Of a stretch of DNA of 64,000 nucleotides, positions 1 to 12,662 are shown in pieces. Numbering within the stretch: the first letter of the stretch is position 1; every line of letters starts with the position of its first letter. Below the pieces are notes generated by a model. The model was not told the DNA's origin. It did not search any database and worked only from the letters and a program-made list of their open reading frames with translations. The stretch lies in assembly GCA_013396915.1 (NCBI GenBank), contig VWZL01002055.1:506040-570039 (forward strand), written 5' to 3'. A program made the translations under genes and the position numbers. Origin of the DNA: Stercorarius parasiticus. Lineage: Eukaryota > Chordata > Aves > Charadriiformes > Stercorariidae.

Positions 1-3000
1 ACGTAGACAAAGAAAGAAAATGTCAAAATTTAGAAGGGTAAAGCACAAAGTAAAAAGTGCAAGTGTTGAGGACAGAGATATTATAGCAGAAGGAAAATGA
101 GGAAGATTTTACAGGGAATTCAGCAGAGGAGGAGGGAGTCAATTGTCTCTAACCTTGCACTCCAGTTAAGGCAACAGATGCTAGAGTGGGCACACACAGG
201 CACACTCTTGCAAAGCAGCCACTTCTTCATGAGAAACTGGAGAGCTTTGCTGTCAGGACTTCTTTCTTTTATGTGATTTCTTATTTTGTCTTTTCATATC
301 ACAGGTGCAATTTTAATCACAGTCATACTGATTTATCGGGTATGCAGAAGACAGAGGTAGGCCCAGTGTCACTAACTCTTATTTACATAAGGCGCTCATT
401 CAAAAAGTCACATGTTTTCAGTACATTTTCTCCATACCACAACTTTCCCCTCTCTGGAATGTTTTTAGTGCTTTAGTCAAGCTGTAATTGCAGTGGGGTT
501 AGGTGTGCTACGTCCACTCCTGGTTTTCCATCGTCCCTACAGCATGGGTCCCATTCGTTTAGCTGTGTTTTGATCTCCTAATTCACACCCCAGTGTGCAA
601 CGTCCCCCCACTGAAAAATTCCTACCCTCTTCTCTCTGGCTCCTAGGAGGTGCCAAAGCAAACAGTTAGCAATCACACCACAAACTTCTGTTAATGTTCC
701 AGGAAAAGAGATCCAGCAGTTCCTGCAGGCTATTAGGAAGGTGACGGTGCAAACATGAGGATGCTAAAAGGATTAGCAGGATGTGTATGTACCACCTTTC
801 TGGAGGCAAGGAGCTAACAGAAGTTGCAAAAAGGACTACAGAGTAAAAGCCAGTAAATTCCTGTATTAAAATGGAATTTTACATTGATACCAATCGCATA
901 TCGAAAGTATTATTATAACTATATGTATTTTATTCTTGAGAGTAGTTTTAATTTATGCTAAGGATATTTATTAAGAATTAAGGATCTACCCACAAACAAA
1001 ATGCAGAAAATCTCCCATTGAGTTCAGTGGTCTGAGGCTGAGCCCCATAATAAGGTTTTTAGACAACACACATGAAACTGCATGAAACCTCCTAAATGTC
1101 TGTTATACGTGCTATATGCTCTTTGCATGGCAGGTCCTAATTAGGGGTGTACAATACTAAATATGTTCAGAAATCACATCCTCGAAGTGAAGAAATGCTT
1201 AATTGTTTAAGCACAGGATTTCTTAACAGATTCCTTAATTTCACCTCTTTGAATCTTACACTGAATTTTGTCAGTTTATAAATTTACACTAGAACATGCC
1301 AAACAGGAAGAAAAAAAAAAGGGAAATAAAAAAATCCCAGCCCTTAAAGGCATTTTACCACAGAGACACTGAAAAATAAAGACCATTAGCAAAAAAGTAT
1401 AATTAAATTAAAATGCCAGCTTGCCAAAGAAGCTCAGTAAATGGGAAATATATCAAACTGTGATAATACAAATGGGCTATTTCTCAAGGTGTGAGAAAGT
1501 CAATGGAATAAACTCTGATAATTTGCTGAGTTTTTGTGTACAAGGTAGAGTAATGACTTAAAAGTAAATTGCACAATAACAAACACAACAATATATTATG
1601 CACCACAGTTACTCTTCATATTAACGTCAGTATTTTTGGTATTATGCTGTGAACAAATATTAAATATAAAAAAAAGAGGGGGTTGTGGCTGGGGTAATGT
1701 GGCCCAATGCTTGAAAATAATGCCGGACTTTCTTGTAATTATGTAATTATATATTTTGATGTCTGCACTTGCCCAGAAGTCATTTCTACTTGTTTGTGTT
1801 GAACATGTTTTAATTTCTATTCTCACATTAATGACAGCAAGGGCTTTTTCTGTCCAAAACCAATCTTTTCATAGGACTGTAGTCTTTTTAGAATATTCAA
1901 AATTACTTTTGGCATGTAAGTTCATTTTACTAATTCCTCTTTTAGTGTGCAAATAACCTTTGAAAACCTGACTCTAGGTGTTTATGTGTCAGGACAATAT
2001 CAAAAATTACCCAATTGCCAAGCCCCATGTCAACACTCCCAGGCCGCGGCGCGGTGGATACTCACTGCTCTGCTGCCCTCTACCGCAAAAAGACCACAGG
2101 AGGTTTGTTTTGCTTTATGAAACGTGAAATGCTGTACGCCTCTTTGGTGCTGGCTTGCCACTTTGAAGGGATGTTTAACGTTTTAAATTAAATTCAACTT
2201 CCCTAATGTCCACATTGAGTCGGAACACCAAAAAGTAGTGCTATAGGTAAGAGCAATAAGAGGATGCTATTCTATTCCTAGGAAAATACTTAAAATAAAC
2301 AAAATCCTCCCTTTTCCTTTCCTGTGATTGAAATGCTACTATCGCAATGTCATTATATGCGATGCAAGCTTGAAAAAAAAATCTGCCAAGAAATAGATTT
2401 CTTTATTTTAACATATAAGACTAGAGAATATAATTTCATTGAGAAAAGTTGAAATAATTATTTTTCTGGACAATTGTGCTGTCGCCTGAGGATATAAACT
2501 GCTTTCTAGGGACACCTGCACCCAGGACAACGCCAGAGGAAACGGTGGCAGCGTAGCCAGAGGCGTACTGAGTAACCCAATCCTACCGCAGAGCTGAGAC
2601 ACTGCCTCCCAGGAGTCCCCGTGCCCTTCAGGGCTGCTGGGTCAGAGTCGCTGCGTCCCCTTTCTGAAATTCACTGGCCACCAGGGCAGAGAGGGTAGTA
2701 GAAGTTAATCATTGCAAATTATTTTAAAAAAGAAGTATTGATAGCTTTAAGAAAGAGATTTTTTTTTTTCATAAGCCTGCTGTGTATTTTAATGAATTTC
2801 ATTTTCATTACATAGCATGCAATTAGGCAAGTAGAGTTAAATCTTCTCACAGGTAAACTTGCATTCAAAATGTTAAAAGAATCTAATTTGACCTTTAAAG
2901 GGCTAGAATTTAAGCAGTCAAACGCTTGCTTTCCACAAGCAAGTATGCACTTTATACGTATTATCTACCTGATTTTTATCCTGATAGACCATAACAGCTC

Positions 3001-5592
3001 CTAAAGAGCCATTATAGATTATTGTGTAAATCCTTCTTTGTTCATGGACTATTGACCCAACAGTGCATTATGTCCCTAAAGCAGTCTTGGTAGTCCATCA
3101 TGTTAATCCAGCTGCAAGGTTAGTGCACGACGTACGGAAAATCTTTACATAATTTTCAATGAAATTAAATAAGAATTTGCCTGCACAGATAATTATGCTA
3201 CAGAGTGAAATAATTCAATATCAGAGATAATGCAGGGTATACTCGCATACAGAAGATTGGATCGTTACGGATTATACATCTGTATTTTTCTTATTAAAAT
3301 TAAATTCAGTCTGTGTAATGAAAATAGTTGGAAGTGGATAAAACTATTAGCCAAGCTTCAGACCCAAGATAACTACAGAGATTTTACTTTTAACCGGATC
3401 ATTTTAATGAAGTATACATTCATTTCAGGTATTAGTAAGCAATTTGAACAGAATTTGGAATACAGAACACACATCTGAAAAAAACAGAAATCATACTTGT
3501 ACTTCAACTCTCAGTTACTCAAGGCTTATGCCTAAATGCAACACTGTCCTCTAAACAGAAATTGTTATGTTGTGATGTAACCCAAAATGCAAAACTTTAA
3601 AAAAGTGTTTAGTCCTATGAACATGTCTGTCATGGACAGACAACTGACCCTTTTTATCTTGTCACTCAGGGCAGATGCTTTGTGACGGATGGCTCCCAGG
3701 TGGCGAGAGGGCTGCAGAGGTGTGCAGTGCCTCAGCCCGCCAGCAGCTGTGTCTTGGGTTGTCTCTCCTTTGCGTATATAACCCTGCTAAGGCAGTATTT
3801 TGAGTTTTATGGTATAGTTACTACAAAAATTAAACTCTTTAGTGATCTGTACGTGTTTATACGTGTGCTTATCTTTCTCACTGAAATTAATATTTGTAGC
3901 TTTAATTCAACTTCAGAATTATCCAGAAACAAAGACCGTCATCACGAGTGAGCTGAAATCGTGCTGCTATATCGCCATTTTAATTCATTGCTCCATTACC
4001 CGTTTTCCAGTCACAATATGTTCTACTCAATAATTTTCAAGTCTCTTAAAGGAATTTATTTTTTGCTCAACACAGACATCACAGAAATCCTGATTTGCTG
4101 AATTCAAACAGCACTTTGCTGCAGACAGTTACATTTGATGTATAATAAAATATCCAGATCAAAGCATCCACCAGATTGAGGGAGAGTTCCTCTCAAAACT
4201 AGTGTTTCTAAAAGAGCAGTAAGATTGCCAAATCACTGCATAAAAGACAGCTTCCTGGCAGCACGTAACTAGATGTCTAATGTTTTTACAGGAACACTGG
4301 ACAACAGTTTTATAGAAAGTATCCCCTAGGGATAGTTGCAGTATTTAGCTATTGCTCCAAATGAAGACAAGAATGTGCGAGAAGTAGTTTTCACCCAGTA
4401 AGAATATGCTGATTATTAGGGTAAAGGAAAATGACAGAGCTCCTGGCCTCAGAAGAAGATGAGGACGAAACGCTGTGATCCCACCCTTCCTCTTGTCATT
4501 CATGGCACTACCATGATAGGACTCTGTTTCCTCAGGGGGCAGCATGCCCCCTATGTCTCCCCACGCTTCATAGATACCCTGTACTCTAACCCCCTCCAGG
4601 CAGTGGAAAGCCATCAGCAAAGAGCAACCTGAGCACCCAGGGTGTGATGGGGACCTTGAGCACTGGGGCACAAGAGGTTGCTTATAAATTCACGCCTCTC
4701 TTTACAAGCCAGGAACTACTTCTTCTACCCCTCCTCACTACAGGGATGGCTTTATCTTGTGGACACGCTACAGTAATTGCAGATGCATCTTCAGATACCG
4801 TGTTTCAAGTCCCTTGGACCGTTCACATCACCAGTGTTTTGAGCAGTACCAAAGGCAATGAGATCTGCTGCAACACATGAACCCTGAGGGTCAGCAGGGA
4901 ACATTCCCTTTAGCCTCACATGAGCAGCATAAAACCTTACGTAAGACACAGGTATATTCAGCTTTACTGCCTACAGAAGCAGACCATTAATATTTTACAA
5001 ATTTCTCATCCTCTCCGCTTGTGTAATTTATCAATGCCCAACAGGTCCTCTGCCAGCTATACATTAAAACCATTTTCAAAATATTTCATTGTCAGCCCAT
5101 GGCACCTTCATTATTTATTAAGATAAGAGACGTGATGAACAGGAACAGTAGGTAGCTTGTTTGCTCAAACGTACTTTATGAATCCTTAGAATGCACAGAT
5201 CTGCTAGGAATATATACCCTGCAGGTATCAAAGAGTCAAAAGTATGATTCATGCAAATAATAAAAATATTGTATGCATGATGTAGTACCAGCATAATCTG
5301 CCTGGGAAGTTCTGCTCTTGAATGTATACAAGCAGGACCTTTGAACCCTGTGACTTTATTTCAGGTGTACATCAATACAGATCAGAGACTTAATTGTATT
5401 TAATATGGAGTCTATGTTATGGCTTTTTACAGTATGATGAGTGAACAGTATGAACAGGTAAAAGGGGTCCATAGTTCATTCTCTAATCATTATTACTTTT
5501 TTAATGAGGAGTGGTAGAGTTCTCCCTTATACACCAGAAAAGGATTCCTTTAATTTGCTATTCTCTTCTACACAGTTTTTTTAAAGTTACCT
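1..5592. other. Unique AT-rich non-coding sequence
   Basis: No gene, RNA gene or clear transposon is visible here. The longest ATG-started frames (up to 108 codons) overlap frames on the other strand and contain no motif I recognise. Two short GC-richer patches stand out, at about 2040-2100 (a CpG cluster) and 2500-2700, and another lies at about 4430-4680. A short phrase at 1012-1030 (tcccattgagttcagtgg) resembles a motif common in old reptile/bird repeats, but is too short to assign. Confidence 0.6.
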
Positions 5593-5654
5593 TAAAAAAC
5601 CAAACCAAATCCAAAAAACCCCCCAAACAAAGACACCACCACAAAACCCAACAC
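5593..5654. repeat. A/C-rich low-complexity tract
   Basis: Almost only A and C, built from CCAAA, CCAAAA and ACCCC words. Tracts of this kind recur in this window at 12583-12662 and, as the complement, at 38651-38691 and 49080-49118. It lies directly beside the 40-bp tandem duplication. No function is implied. Confidence 0.8.
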
Positions 5655-5663
5655 TTAAGAATC

Positions 5664-5743
5664 ATTGTTTGTGGCCTGATTACATTATCTCTTGTTAATT
5701 CAGATTGTTTGTGGCCTGATTACATTATCTCTTGTTAATTCAG
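5664..5743. repeat. Perfect 40-bp tandem duplication
   Basis: Two head-to-tail copies of a 40-bp unit beginning attgtttgtggcctgatt lie at 5664-5703 and 5704-5743. I read no mismatch between them. Perfect identity in otherwise decayed neutral sequence implies a recent event, or an assembly artefact. The unit is not A-rich and contains no obvious element. Confidence 0.95.
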
Positions 5744-6220
5744 AGAATTATAGCGCTTTTTTTATGTTGTCTAAAGAGACTCATGAAGTGCACAAATAAA
5801 CAAAGAAGTCGATGCATGAACAAGGCAAATTCCCAGCGGAATTTTGAGGCGTGGTTAGAAAGCATCAGAAATTACTTAGGTCACTCTCTCTCACCCATCT
5901 CACTCCCACAGTACTACCAAAACTGCATTTGGGTAACAGGGAAAAGCAGCTTTTAGGACAGAAATCTGGACCTGAACACCAAAGTTTGTAGAAACTTGTC
6001 ATACCTCTCCCTTTTTCAAGTGTACCAGGATATTTGTTAGAAAAGGAAGTGCAAAACCAGGCAAAGCAGCACCTGCAAGTACAGAAAGATCTGACACACA
6101 TTTGTACCTCCTCAGCCCCAGCGCTACGCATCTCTCATCCAGCCCTGGAGTAGCAAACTAACTGTGCAGATCTTGCATTGAGAAACATCTTTGATCTCAT
6201 ACCAGATAGCAATATACTAA
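5744..6220. other. Unique sequence, nothing recognised
   Basis: No gene or repeat family recognised. It lies between the 40-bp duplication and a long A-rich tract. An 88-codon frame on the minus strand (6131 to 5865) has no domain-like features. A retrocopy ending in the A-rich tract was considered, but no coding similarity was seen. Confidence 0.5.
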
Positions 6221-6286
6221 CAAAAAAAAAAAAAGAAAAAAACAAAACAACAACAACAACAAAAAAAAAAAACAAACAAAAAAAAC
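6221..6286. repeat. A-rich low-complexity tract with (CAA)n
   Basis: About 66 bases, nearly all A with interspersed C, including a (CAA) run near the middle and A-runs of 10 or more. It could be a decayed poly(A) tail or simple slippage sequence. The sequence before it does not resemble a known retrocopy. Confidence 0.9.
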
Positions 6287-8974
6287 TACCATAAACCCCA
6301 TCCTAGATTTATGCCTTCTGCAAGTTGGGTTAACAGTGTAGATGCAGACAACCAAATGGCCTTATTGCGTGTCCTTTGCCTGTTAAAGGCAAACTGTTTC
6401 GCAGAATCTAAGCTCCAAGTATAGCACCAGGTACTCGGTAACTCTTCTGTAGCCCTCTAGCCCGCTGGGCTTTATGCCCACTCCCGAGTAGATGAGGTTT
6501 GTTCCAACTCTAAGTACAGAAGCCTTTCCATAGAAGCTGTAGAGAGACGAGTATATTTAACTTGGAAGACCCCCACAGTGAGTCCGGATGGAGACAACCA
6601 CTCTACAGTTCCCCAGATAACACAGACAAGCAGTTTGTAACAACCCGTTTGGAAAATCAGCACTGTAATTTCCGACTCATAATTTCCTTCAATAGTTTTA
6701 ATGCATTATTCTTTCATTAAAGTTGTCCCAGTTATGGTGAAAATTATTTCCTATCTATGGATGAGTTGTGAACTGTCAGCAGACAAACAGTTTTTGCATA
6801 TTTGATTCTTAAACTGCATAATCAATCACGTAGTATAATTTGTTTCCTGGTTGGACTAACTGATATTATAAATTGCTCTACTTCCCCTCTAGATAAATAT
6901 TGTTTTGTGGGGAAGCAACTTAAATAGAAATCCATACCTGATAGAAGGAGGAAAGTTGTATTTACAATAAACTCATAAGCAAAACTATATTGTATCTTTT
7001 TAATCAAAAACCTGATAAAATAGGCATTATTACAGTAGTATTTTAAGTCATATTACAATTTAATGATTCTGGTCATTATTCACCAGCTCTAAGCATCTGC
7101 ACGCGTAGAAAATAATCTCTGATAAGGTAAGGAAAGACTATCATATATACTTAATCAAGCCAGCTGGTATTTAATTTTGTATATATTTCAGTTAAAAGAA
7201 ATTTAATTTTCTCTCACAAAGATAATTCTAATAGTAAAATGTAATCATATATCCATTACATATGACATTCAATTTTATGTTTAATAGAGCTTGTCAAATT
7301 GAAAATTGCAGTTTAAGACATAATCTTTCAGAGGGCCTGTCACATACACAAATCTGCCATTTCGTTTTTATTAAGTTATCCAATAATTTCTTAACAGACA
7401 GCTAAGCTTTAGAAAAGATCTCAGAAAGTTACAGGAGAAAAGTTAAGTCTCCGTTGGTCAAAGTCTACACTCAGCAGAGGGAAAAAACATATCTGCAGCC
7501 TGGACATGATAATTTTGTGGTTGTTAATATTAAATTGTAGAAACAGTTACCCTCAAAGGTGTAAAAACATTATTTGCTCTTAAATCACATTCAGCCTCAT
7601 AACTTCAATAGTATTTTTTCATTAACTCCATCAGTTACTATGAACACAATACTATAAGAAAATACAGTTTGCAGATTTCAAAATTATCCACTGTAGAGGT
7701 CTTAGCAACTGAAGGCATGGTGGAATAAAACAAAACATAGCACATATGAAAGAGATTTTGTAAGGAACAACTAAGGGAACAGCTTATTTAAAGAAAGTTG
7801 AGCTACTACCTCCTATCTATGATTTTCTAACTTTGCCAGAAAAGGATGGGGAAATTAGTCAAGATTTCAGTTCTGTTTTCCTGCAGTGCTCAGCAGGAGA
7901 GCAGGACTCAGTATTTAGATGTTGAGGTTAATAGATTTTTTAAAATATTTTCAGAAAACGCTCTGCTAAATAAGGATATGGTAGTGACTGTGTACAGAAG
8001 AATTTAGTATGTTATCATCATGTGCTCTTTTACTATTTTTTTGGGTTTGCTTTTGTTTGCTTCCTTTCTTTTTATTCTTATGTACTTGTTTCTATAAAAT
8101 CCAGATTTGCACATTTACAAATTGTCACCCATTTGGATGGGTAAATGAAGACCGGGTTTTTGAGCCAGGTTCCTGGCTGGTGTACCTCAGAATACAACTG
8201 AAGTCAACACAACTAGAAGTATATTTACACTGTGCTGTAATACTCCAATCAATGTTCATTTAACACAGAAACCTTCCAAAGCCTCAATGCCAAAGACTAT
8301 GTATTTCCATGAGTTGCACTTGAAGCAAAATCTCAAGAATAAAAAAAACCCAACCCTTAACTTTAAACTGTGTTTATTAATTTCTATCTCAGCCCTTTAG
8401 GTTAGCTGAAGTATCTGCAACACCAGAGTACAGAGGCAGGGAGAGGAGGAGGTGATGGTGGCGGCTTTTTTCTCTAGTGATGAATGGAAGTCTGACTACA
8501 GCAGTGATGTACACTATCTCGGTTGCTGCAGGGGTTAGATCACATTAAAAGAGAAATGTGCAATTGAACTGACAGAAGGCGAATGATTAGCACTGGACAT
8601 CAGTCATTTGTTTCAAGGCTGTAACATGGTAGGAAACTCTGGGCACTGGTATTCATCTGCTGGATTTCACACTGGCCGATAGATCTGTTCTTAGATAGTA
8701 GAAGTGTTAATGTTGATATAAAATCATGTGATTTTTTTTTTTTGTTCACCAGCAAGAACTACATTTAGAAACAGAGTCAGAAATTTGAAAATGTAAAAAA
8801 AAACCACCGGTTTTTGGGCCAGTGCCTGACCACAAGTGGAGGCTTATTCCTAAATCATCTTGAGGATTGTCCACTCTAGCTAACAGTATCCCAAGGGAGA
8901 TCACTTCAGACACTTTCCCACAACTGATGTATAACACTGTCAGAAGCTTCTTGCTGATAATCAACCAAAACTTT
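6287..8974. other. Unique AT-rich non-coding sequence
   Basis: No gene or repeat could be supported. Homopolymer T runs occur (12 T at 8732-8743). All frames are short. There is no plausible exon with splice sites and a conserved-looking frame. Confidence 0.55.
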
Positions 8975-9150
8975 ACCTTTTTTAATATCTTCCTGTAACT
9001 TCTAGCTATACCCTGGCATACTGAGCAATTCCTCTCCTGCCTTGGTGTTAACTCTTTTCATATACTTGTAGATGGTTATCATACCCTTACTTTATCACTG
9101 CTTAGGCAAGCTCTATGCTTTCCACTGTTTTTTGTCTTTTATCTTCAGGT
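8975..9150 (-). mobile_element. Old CR1/L3-type LINE fragment, antisense
   Basis: Read on the plus strand, the phrases caattcctctcct, ttttcatatacttgtag and ggttatcataccc appear in the order and spacing found in the complement of CR1-type ORF2 C-terminal sequence. There the sense strand encodes the stretch around ...Y-K-Y-L... before the final part of the reverse transcriptase ORF. The copy is heavily substituted and has no open frame. Both ends are fuzzy, and downstream sequence (9090-9170) may also belong. Assignment is by remembered consensus, so the subfamily is left open. Confidence 0.65.
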
Positions 9151-12100
9151 CAATTCCCCTAAGTCTTCAGATTTTATGTCAATACTTAGATACTAAAGGG
9201 AAAAATCCTATGTGCTAAGCTTTTGGTATACTTGATGGAAAGAGTAGAAAGGTATTTGTTTGCTAAATTCTCTGCTTCATTTCTAAGCATGCTCTTATTT
9301 TGCCTTTATGAAGTCTGGGTAAAATATTCAAACTGTATTTGTAAGTGACATTTTTTCTCTTTATGAATTGTTCATAAGGAGATATATGTTTTATCACATA
9401 GCTTGTTTTATAATTTGAAAATTTTTTAGTTTACGTTAAAACATGGATGAAACTTATGAGCATAAATTGTGTTCAACTGAAAGCATTGAATATTTGATAT
9501 TATGTATATTATTTATATATTTGGTCCCTTAGACAGAATATAGAATTACTTGGTCTTCGTTTTCACAGGAACAGGGTGTAAGACACTTGAAAGAAATCAT
9601 TAGATTAAAGATGCTTAAAACTCTGGACTCTTACTGTAATTGGAGAATTTAAAAAAGTTACTGACCGTATTTCAGCAGACTGGTTTCTGTGGTTTCTTGA
9701 TTACATAGCATCCCTTTGGAAACTTCAACAACTGTTCACAAATAAAAGCAGTAATAAAAAGGAGTAATTGGGACTAATTTTATTCAAGATCTAAAGTTAT
9801 CTGGAAATGTTGACAGTAAAACACTGTAGATTATAAAGCACAATATTGATATGTTTTGATGTGGTAGTAGGTTAGTTTAGGTCTTGAATTAGACTTGCAT
9901 AAAACATATATTGCTTCATAATTGTGAGCAATATGTGGATGCAAGGTGCAAACTGCTACACGCTGAGCAGTGTTTTGTTGAGGTGCTTCAGTGACAGTGT
10001 TACAGTCATTAATATTATAGTAGCTGCCAAGGAGAAAGGTCCTGAACTCTGAATTCCTCAACAGGGCTCCAGCTAGCCGTAGGGATGCACAGAGTGCATG
10101 TGATGCTCTGGAGGTCTCCAAAGTAATTTTTCACCTGTCCACACAGCACAGTTCTTGAATTCATCGGTCTGGCCCTCTCTCAAGCAAAAATGCGGTTAAG
10201 TTTCCTGCTTGGCCCTGCTCACTGGTATTTTGGACCTGCTGGGGTCAGGGCTCTGGCCAGAGTCCAGCAGAGCTCTTCAACAGGTCTCTCCTGTTCCCAA
10301 GAATGGAGGTTTTCGGGACCTTTCTTAATGGGACACTCACACAAAAAGCAGAGAAATTGTTAACAGAGCCATATATGCTTTTGGTGAACACTATCTCTGA
10401 TGAGACAGGCCAGAGAATTACAATAACCTTAGAAGCAACTCCCTTATTTTAATGAACTACATTGGAGAAAGGGGAAGACAAATTTTCATTTTTTAATAAA
10501 GCTCAAATCTATCCCTAAACTTCTCATGCATATTTATTTGAAATAAGCTTTGTATGAATAAATGTTTGTAGAAGGCAAGAGAACAGAACTAAAGAGACAG
10601 AACTAAACCTGAGAAATTCAGATCAAGTTTTAGTATCTTCAGATTGAAGGAATCTATTTATGATCACGCGTGTTTCAAATTGCTCTAGTTAAGTATTTAA
10701 TGGCAAGACATCTGGACAACCTGATCAAATTCTGTTAAAATTACTTGCATCAATATTATATTTCATATCTAAATATTAGGGTACTTTAAATTACTTCAGT
10801 ATCCTCACAGATGCTTGTCTACAAGAAGTAGATGCTCTAGTTATTTTTTTTAATGCATTTTATATTACAAAATCCATTTTTCTTCACCATTCTTGCTTTT
10901 TCAGTCATTCTCTTGAAGAACAGTTCAACTGCTCTAACTGCCAAGCTCAAGTAAATTAAAACTCTTGACTATTAGTACCTGAAAACACAAGGATGCTTTC
11001 AAACAATCCAATGGTTTGGACAGACACACCAAGGTAGTTGTGTTACAGAAGTCAACAACACTAATGAAAATTGCTTAGGGTTAAGACAACAGCGATACAA
11101 CCAAGTAAAAAAGGCTTTCCTTTTAAGGTATTAAATGATGTGAATAAAAATAATTGGATAGAATTTCAAAAGGTAACTGGCCACTTTTTTCAGAATAACA
11201 TTGAGCTGCATTGTTTCTTCTCATACATTGGTATAAAGCAAGTAACATTGGTATAAAAGTCTGCTGCCGGACTGTTACATATGAGTCTTGTTACAAAGAA
11301 AATTGTGATAAACACGCTGCTTAGTAAATCTAGACAACTTTTACTATAAATCCAACAAAATGCAATGGACCAAACTTTAAAATAAATGAGGTAAATGCAA
11401 CTTTTGTAGCACACAAGCAGTTCTCAAAAGCTTGACTATAGTAATCTACCTTTAATACCTATTTTGAGATTTAAGGTAAAATAGCTTGCGCTAGAGCAGA
11501 GTTGGTTTGGAGAGATCATTATAAAATCCCATTATCACTGCTACAAGTTGGACTATTTGTCATCACAGAAGAGATGACAAGCTCAGAAATACTACATTTG
11601 TTATTATCAGATGATAAATGATATTCCATTAAAGCTGCAATACATCATCTGCAAAGCTGCAAAGAAGATATCAAACCTATCAGTACTTGACTTATAATTT
11701 AATTTTCAAAAGCTGTCAACTAAAATTCCAAAGGCTAAGCATTTTCATTTTTAAAGTTCATCTTATTTATTTTCCTCATCTGTTAGTCTAATTTTTTTGA
11801 TATGGCAAAAATAACTGATTATGTGCAAGGTATAATTCTTTTTCTCTTGATTAAGTAATACATCAGATGTCACTTATGTATTAAAAATATATGACAAATA
11901 ATAAAGCACCTTGTTTGGATTTCTTCTTTTATTTTTAAATGCAACAGTAAAGGATGGGTCAGTCTAAAAATACTTTGATTATGTTGTATTCCAACTAACA
12001 TAAAGTCTGAGATTTTGAAATTTACCCTTTGAATTTTGTTTTGTAGAAATAGAAAATGAAATATAAATGTACTCAAACTGGCACTTGGCAAATATCTGTT

Positions 12101-12154
12101 TAGCGTCTAAATAGTTTTGATATTCTAAATTCCAGAAAAGTAGTAAAAAGTAAT
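9151..12154. other. Unique AT-rich non-coding sequence
   Basis: No gene recognised. A short inverted repeat with arms at 9905-9914 and 9928-9937 (about 10 bp, one mismatch) is within what chance gives in AT-rich DNA. A block at 10150-10320 is less AT-rich but matches nothing I know. Confidence 0.55.
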
Positions 12155-12418
12155 TTGTACTTGGGACTGACCATCTGGGGAGCAGCTCTGCTGAAGAGGT
12201 ACTGGGCTCCCGCAGGAGAGCAGGCTGAGCACAAGCCAGCCAGGGCCCTGGCAGCAAAGGTGGCCAGCAGCATCCTGGCCTGTATGAGCAGGAGCCCAGA
12301 CAGTAGACTGAGGGAACTGAGCACAGCTAAGCAGGGGCACGGGTTGCACAGAGAGCTTGTGCAGTCTCCATCCTCGGGGGTTTTCAAGTCCCAGCTGGAG
12401 AGAGCCCTGAGGAACTAG
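12155..12418 (+). pseudogene. CR1 ORF2 C-terminal relic, 87 codons open
   Basis: The open frame from the ATG at 12155 to the TAG at 12416-12418 runs through CR1 coding sequence. Residues ARALAAKVASSILACM fit the ORF2 region ahead of the terminal domain, and SGVFKSQLERALRN fits the ORF2 C-terminus. The deletion between them keeps the frame. The first 25 or so residues are in a different frame from the original ORF2. The start codon is accidental, there is no upstream promoter, and it is not expected to make a functional protein. The reverse transcriptase catalytic part is missing. Confidence 0.75.
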
Positions 12419-12515
12419 GTCTAAGCCCACACCTGACTCTGCTCTGAGCCACAGGTTGGACTACAGATTTCCTGGGGTCCCTTCCAATCTGAATTATCCA
12501 TGATCCCATTCCTAT
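12155..12515 (+). mobile_element. CR1 LINE 3' end, internally deleted
   Basis: This is a plus-strand CR1 fragment. It shows the agcagctctgctgaagag block, then gccctggcagcaaaggtgg...agcatcctggcctgtat, and near the end ggttggactacag with tcccttccaatctgaa, closing in a degenerate octamer-like tail (tgatcccattcctat). Compared with the usual CR1 arrangement, the segment between the catcctggcctgtat block and the final fttcaagtcccagctggag-type block is much too short, so an internal deletion has removed several hundred bases of ORF2. It is 5'-truncated, as most avian CR1 copies are. The 5' boundary is uncertain by about 10 bases. Confidence 0.9.
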
Positions 12516-12582
12516 AGCAAAGAAATGCAGCAAATAACAGGCAAGAAGCAAGCCCTGTGCTATCCCTATAACTACTGTTGCT

Positions 12583-12662
12583 CAAAAAAAATCAAACAAA
12601 AAAACACACCCAACCAAAAACCATCTCTTTACAAAAAACCTCTTAAAAAAACCCCACAAAAA
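12583..12662. repeat. A/C-rich low-complexity tract
   Basis: A-rich sequence with interspersed C (CAAAC, CACACCC, CCAACC words), starting about 70 bases after the CR1 3' end. It resembles the tract at 5593-5654. Confidence 0.85.

Noticed and set aside
1009..1030. tcccattgagttcagtgg phrase, reminiscent of old reptile repeats
   Set aside because: Only about 18 bases; flanks do not extend the match.
5744..6286. Possible processed retrocopy ending in the A-rich tract
   Set aside because: No coding similarity upstream, no clear target-site duplication, and the tract has much C, so simple-sequence expansion is more likely.
9861..9873. gtggtagtaggtt, similar to the let-7 microRNA
   Set aside because: The seed differs from let-7 and no matching opposite arm is found nearby to form a precursor hairpin.
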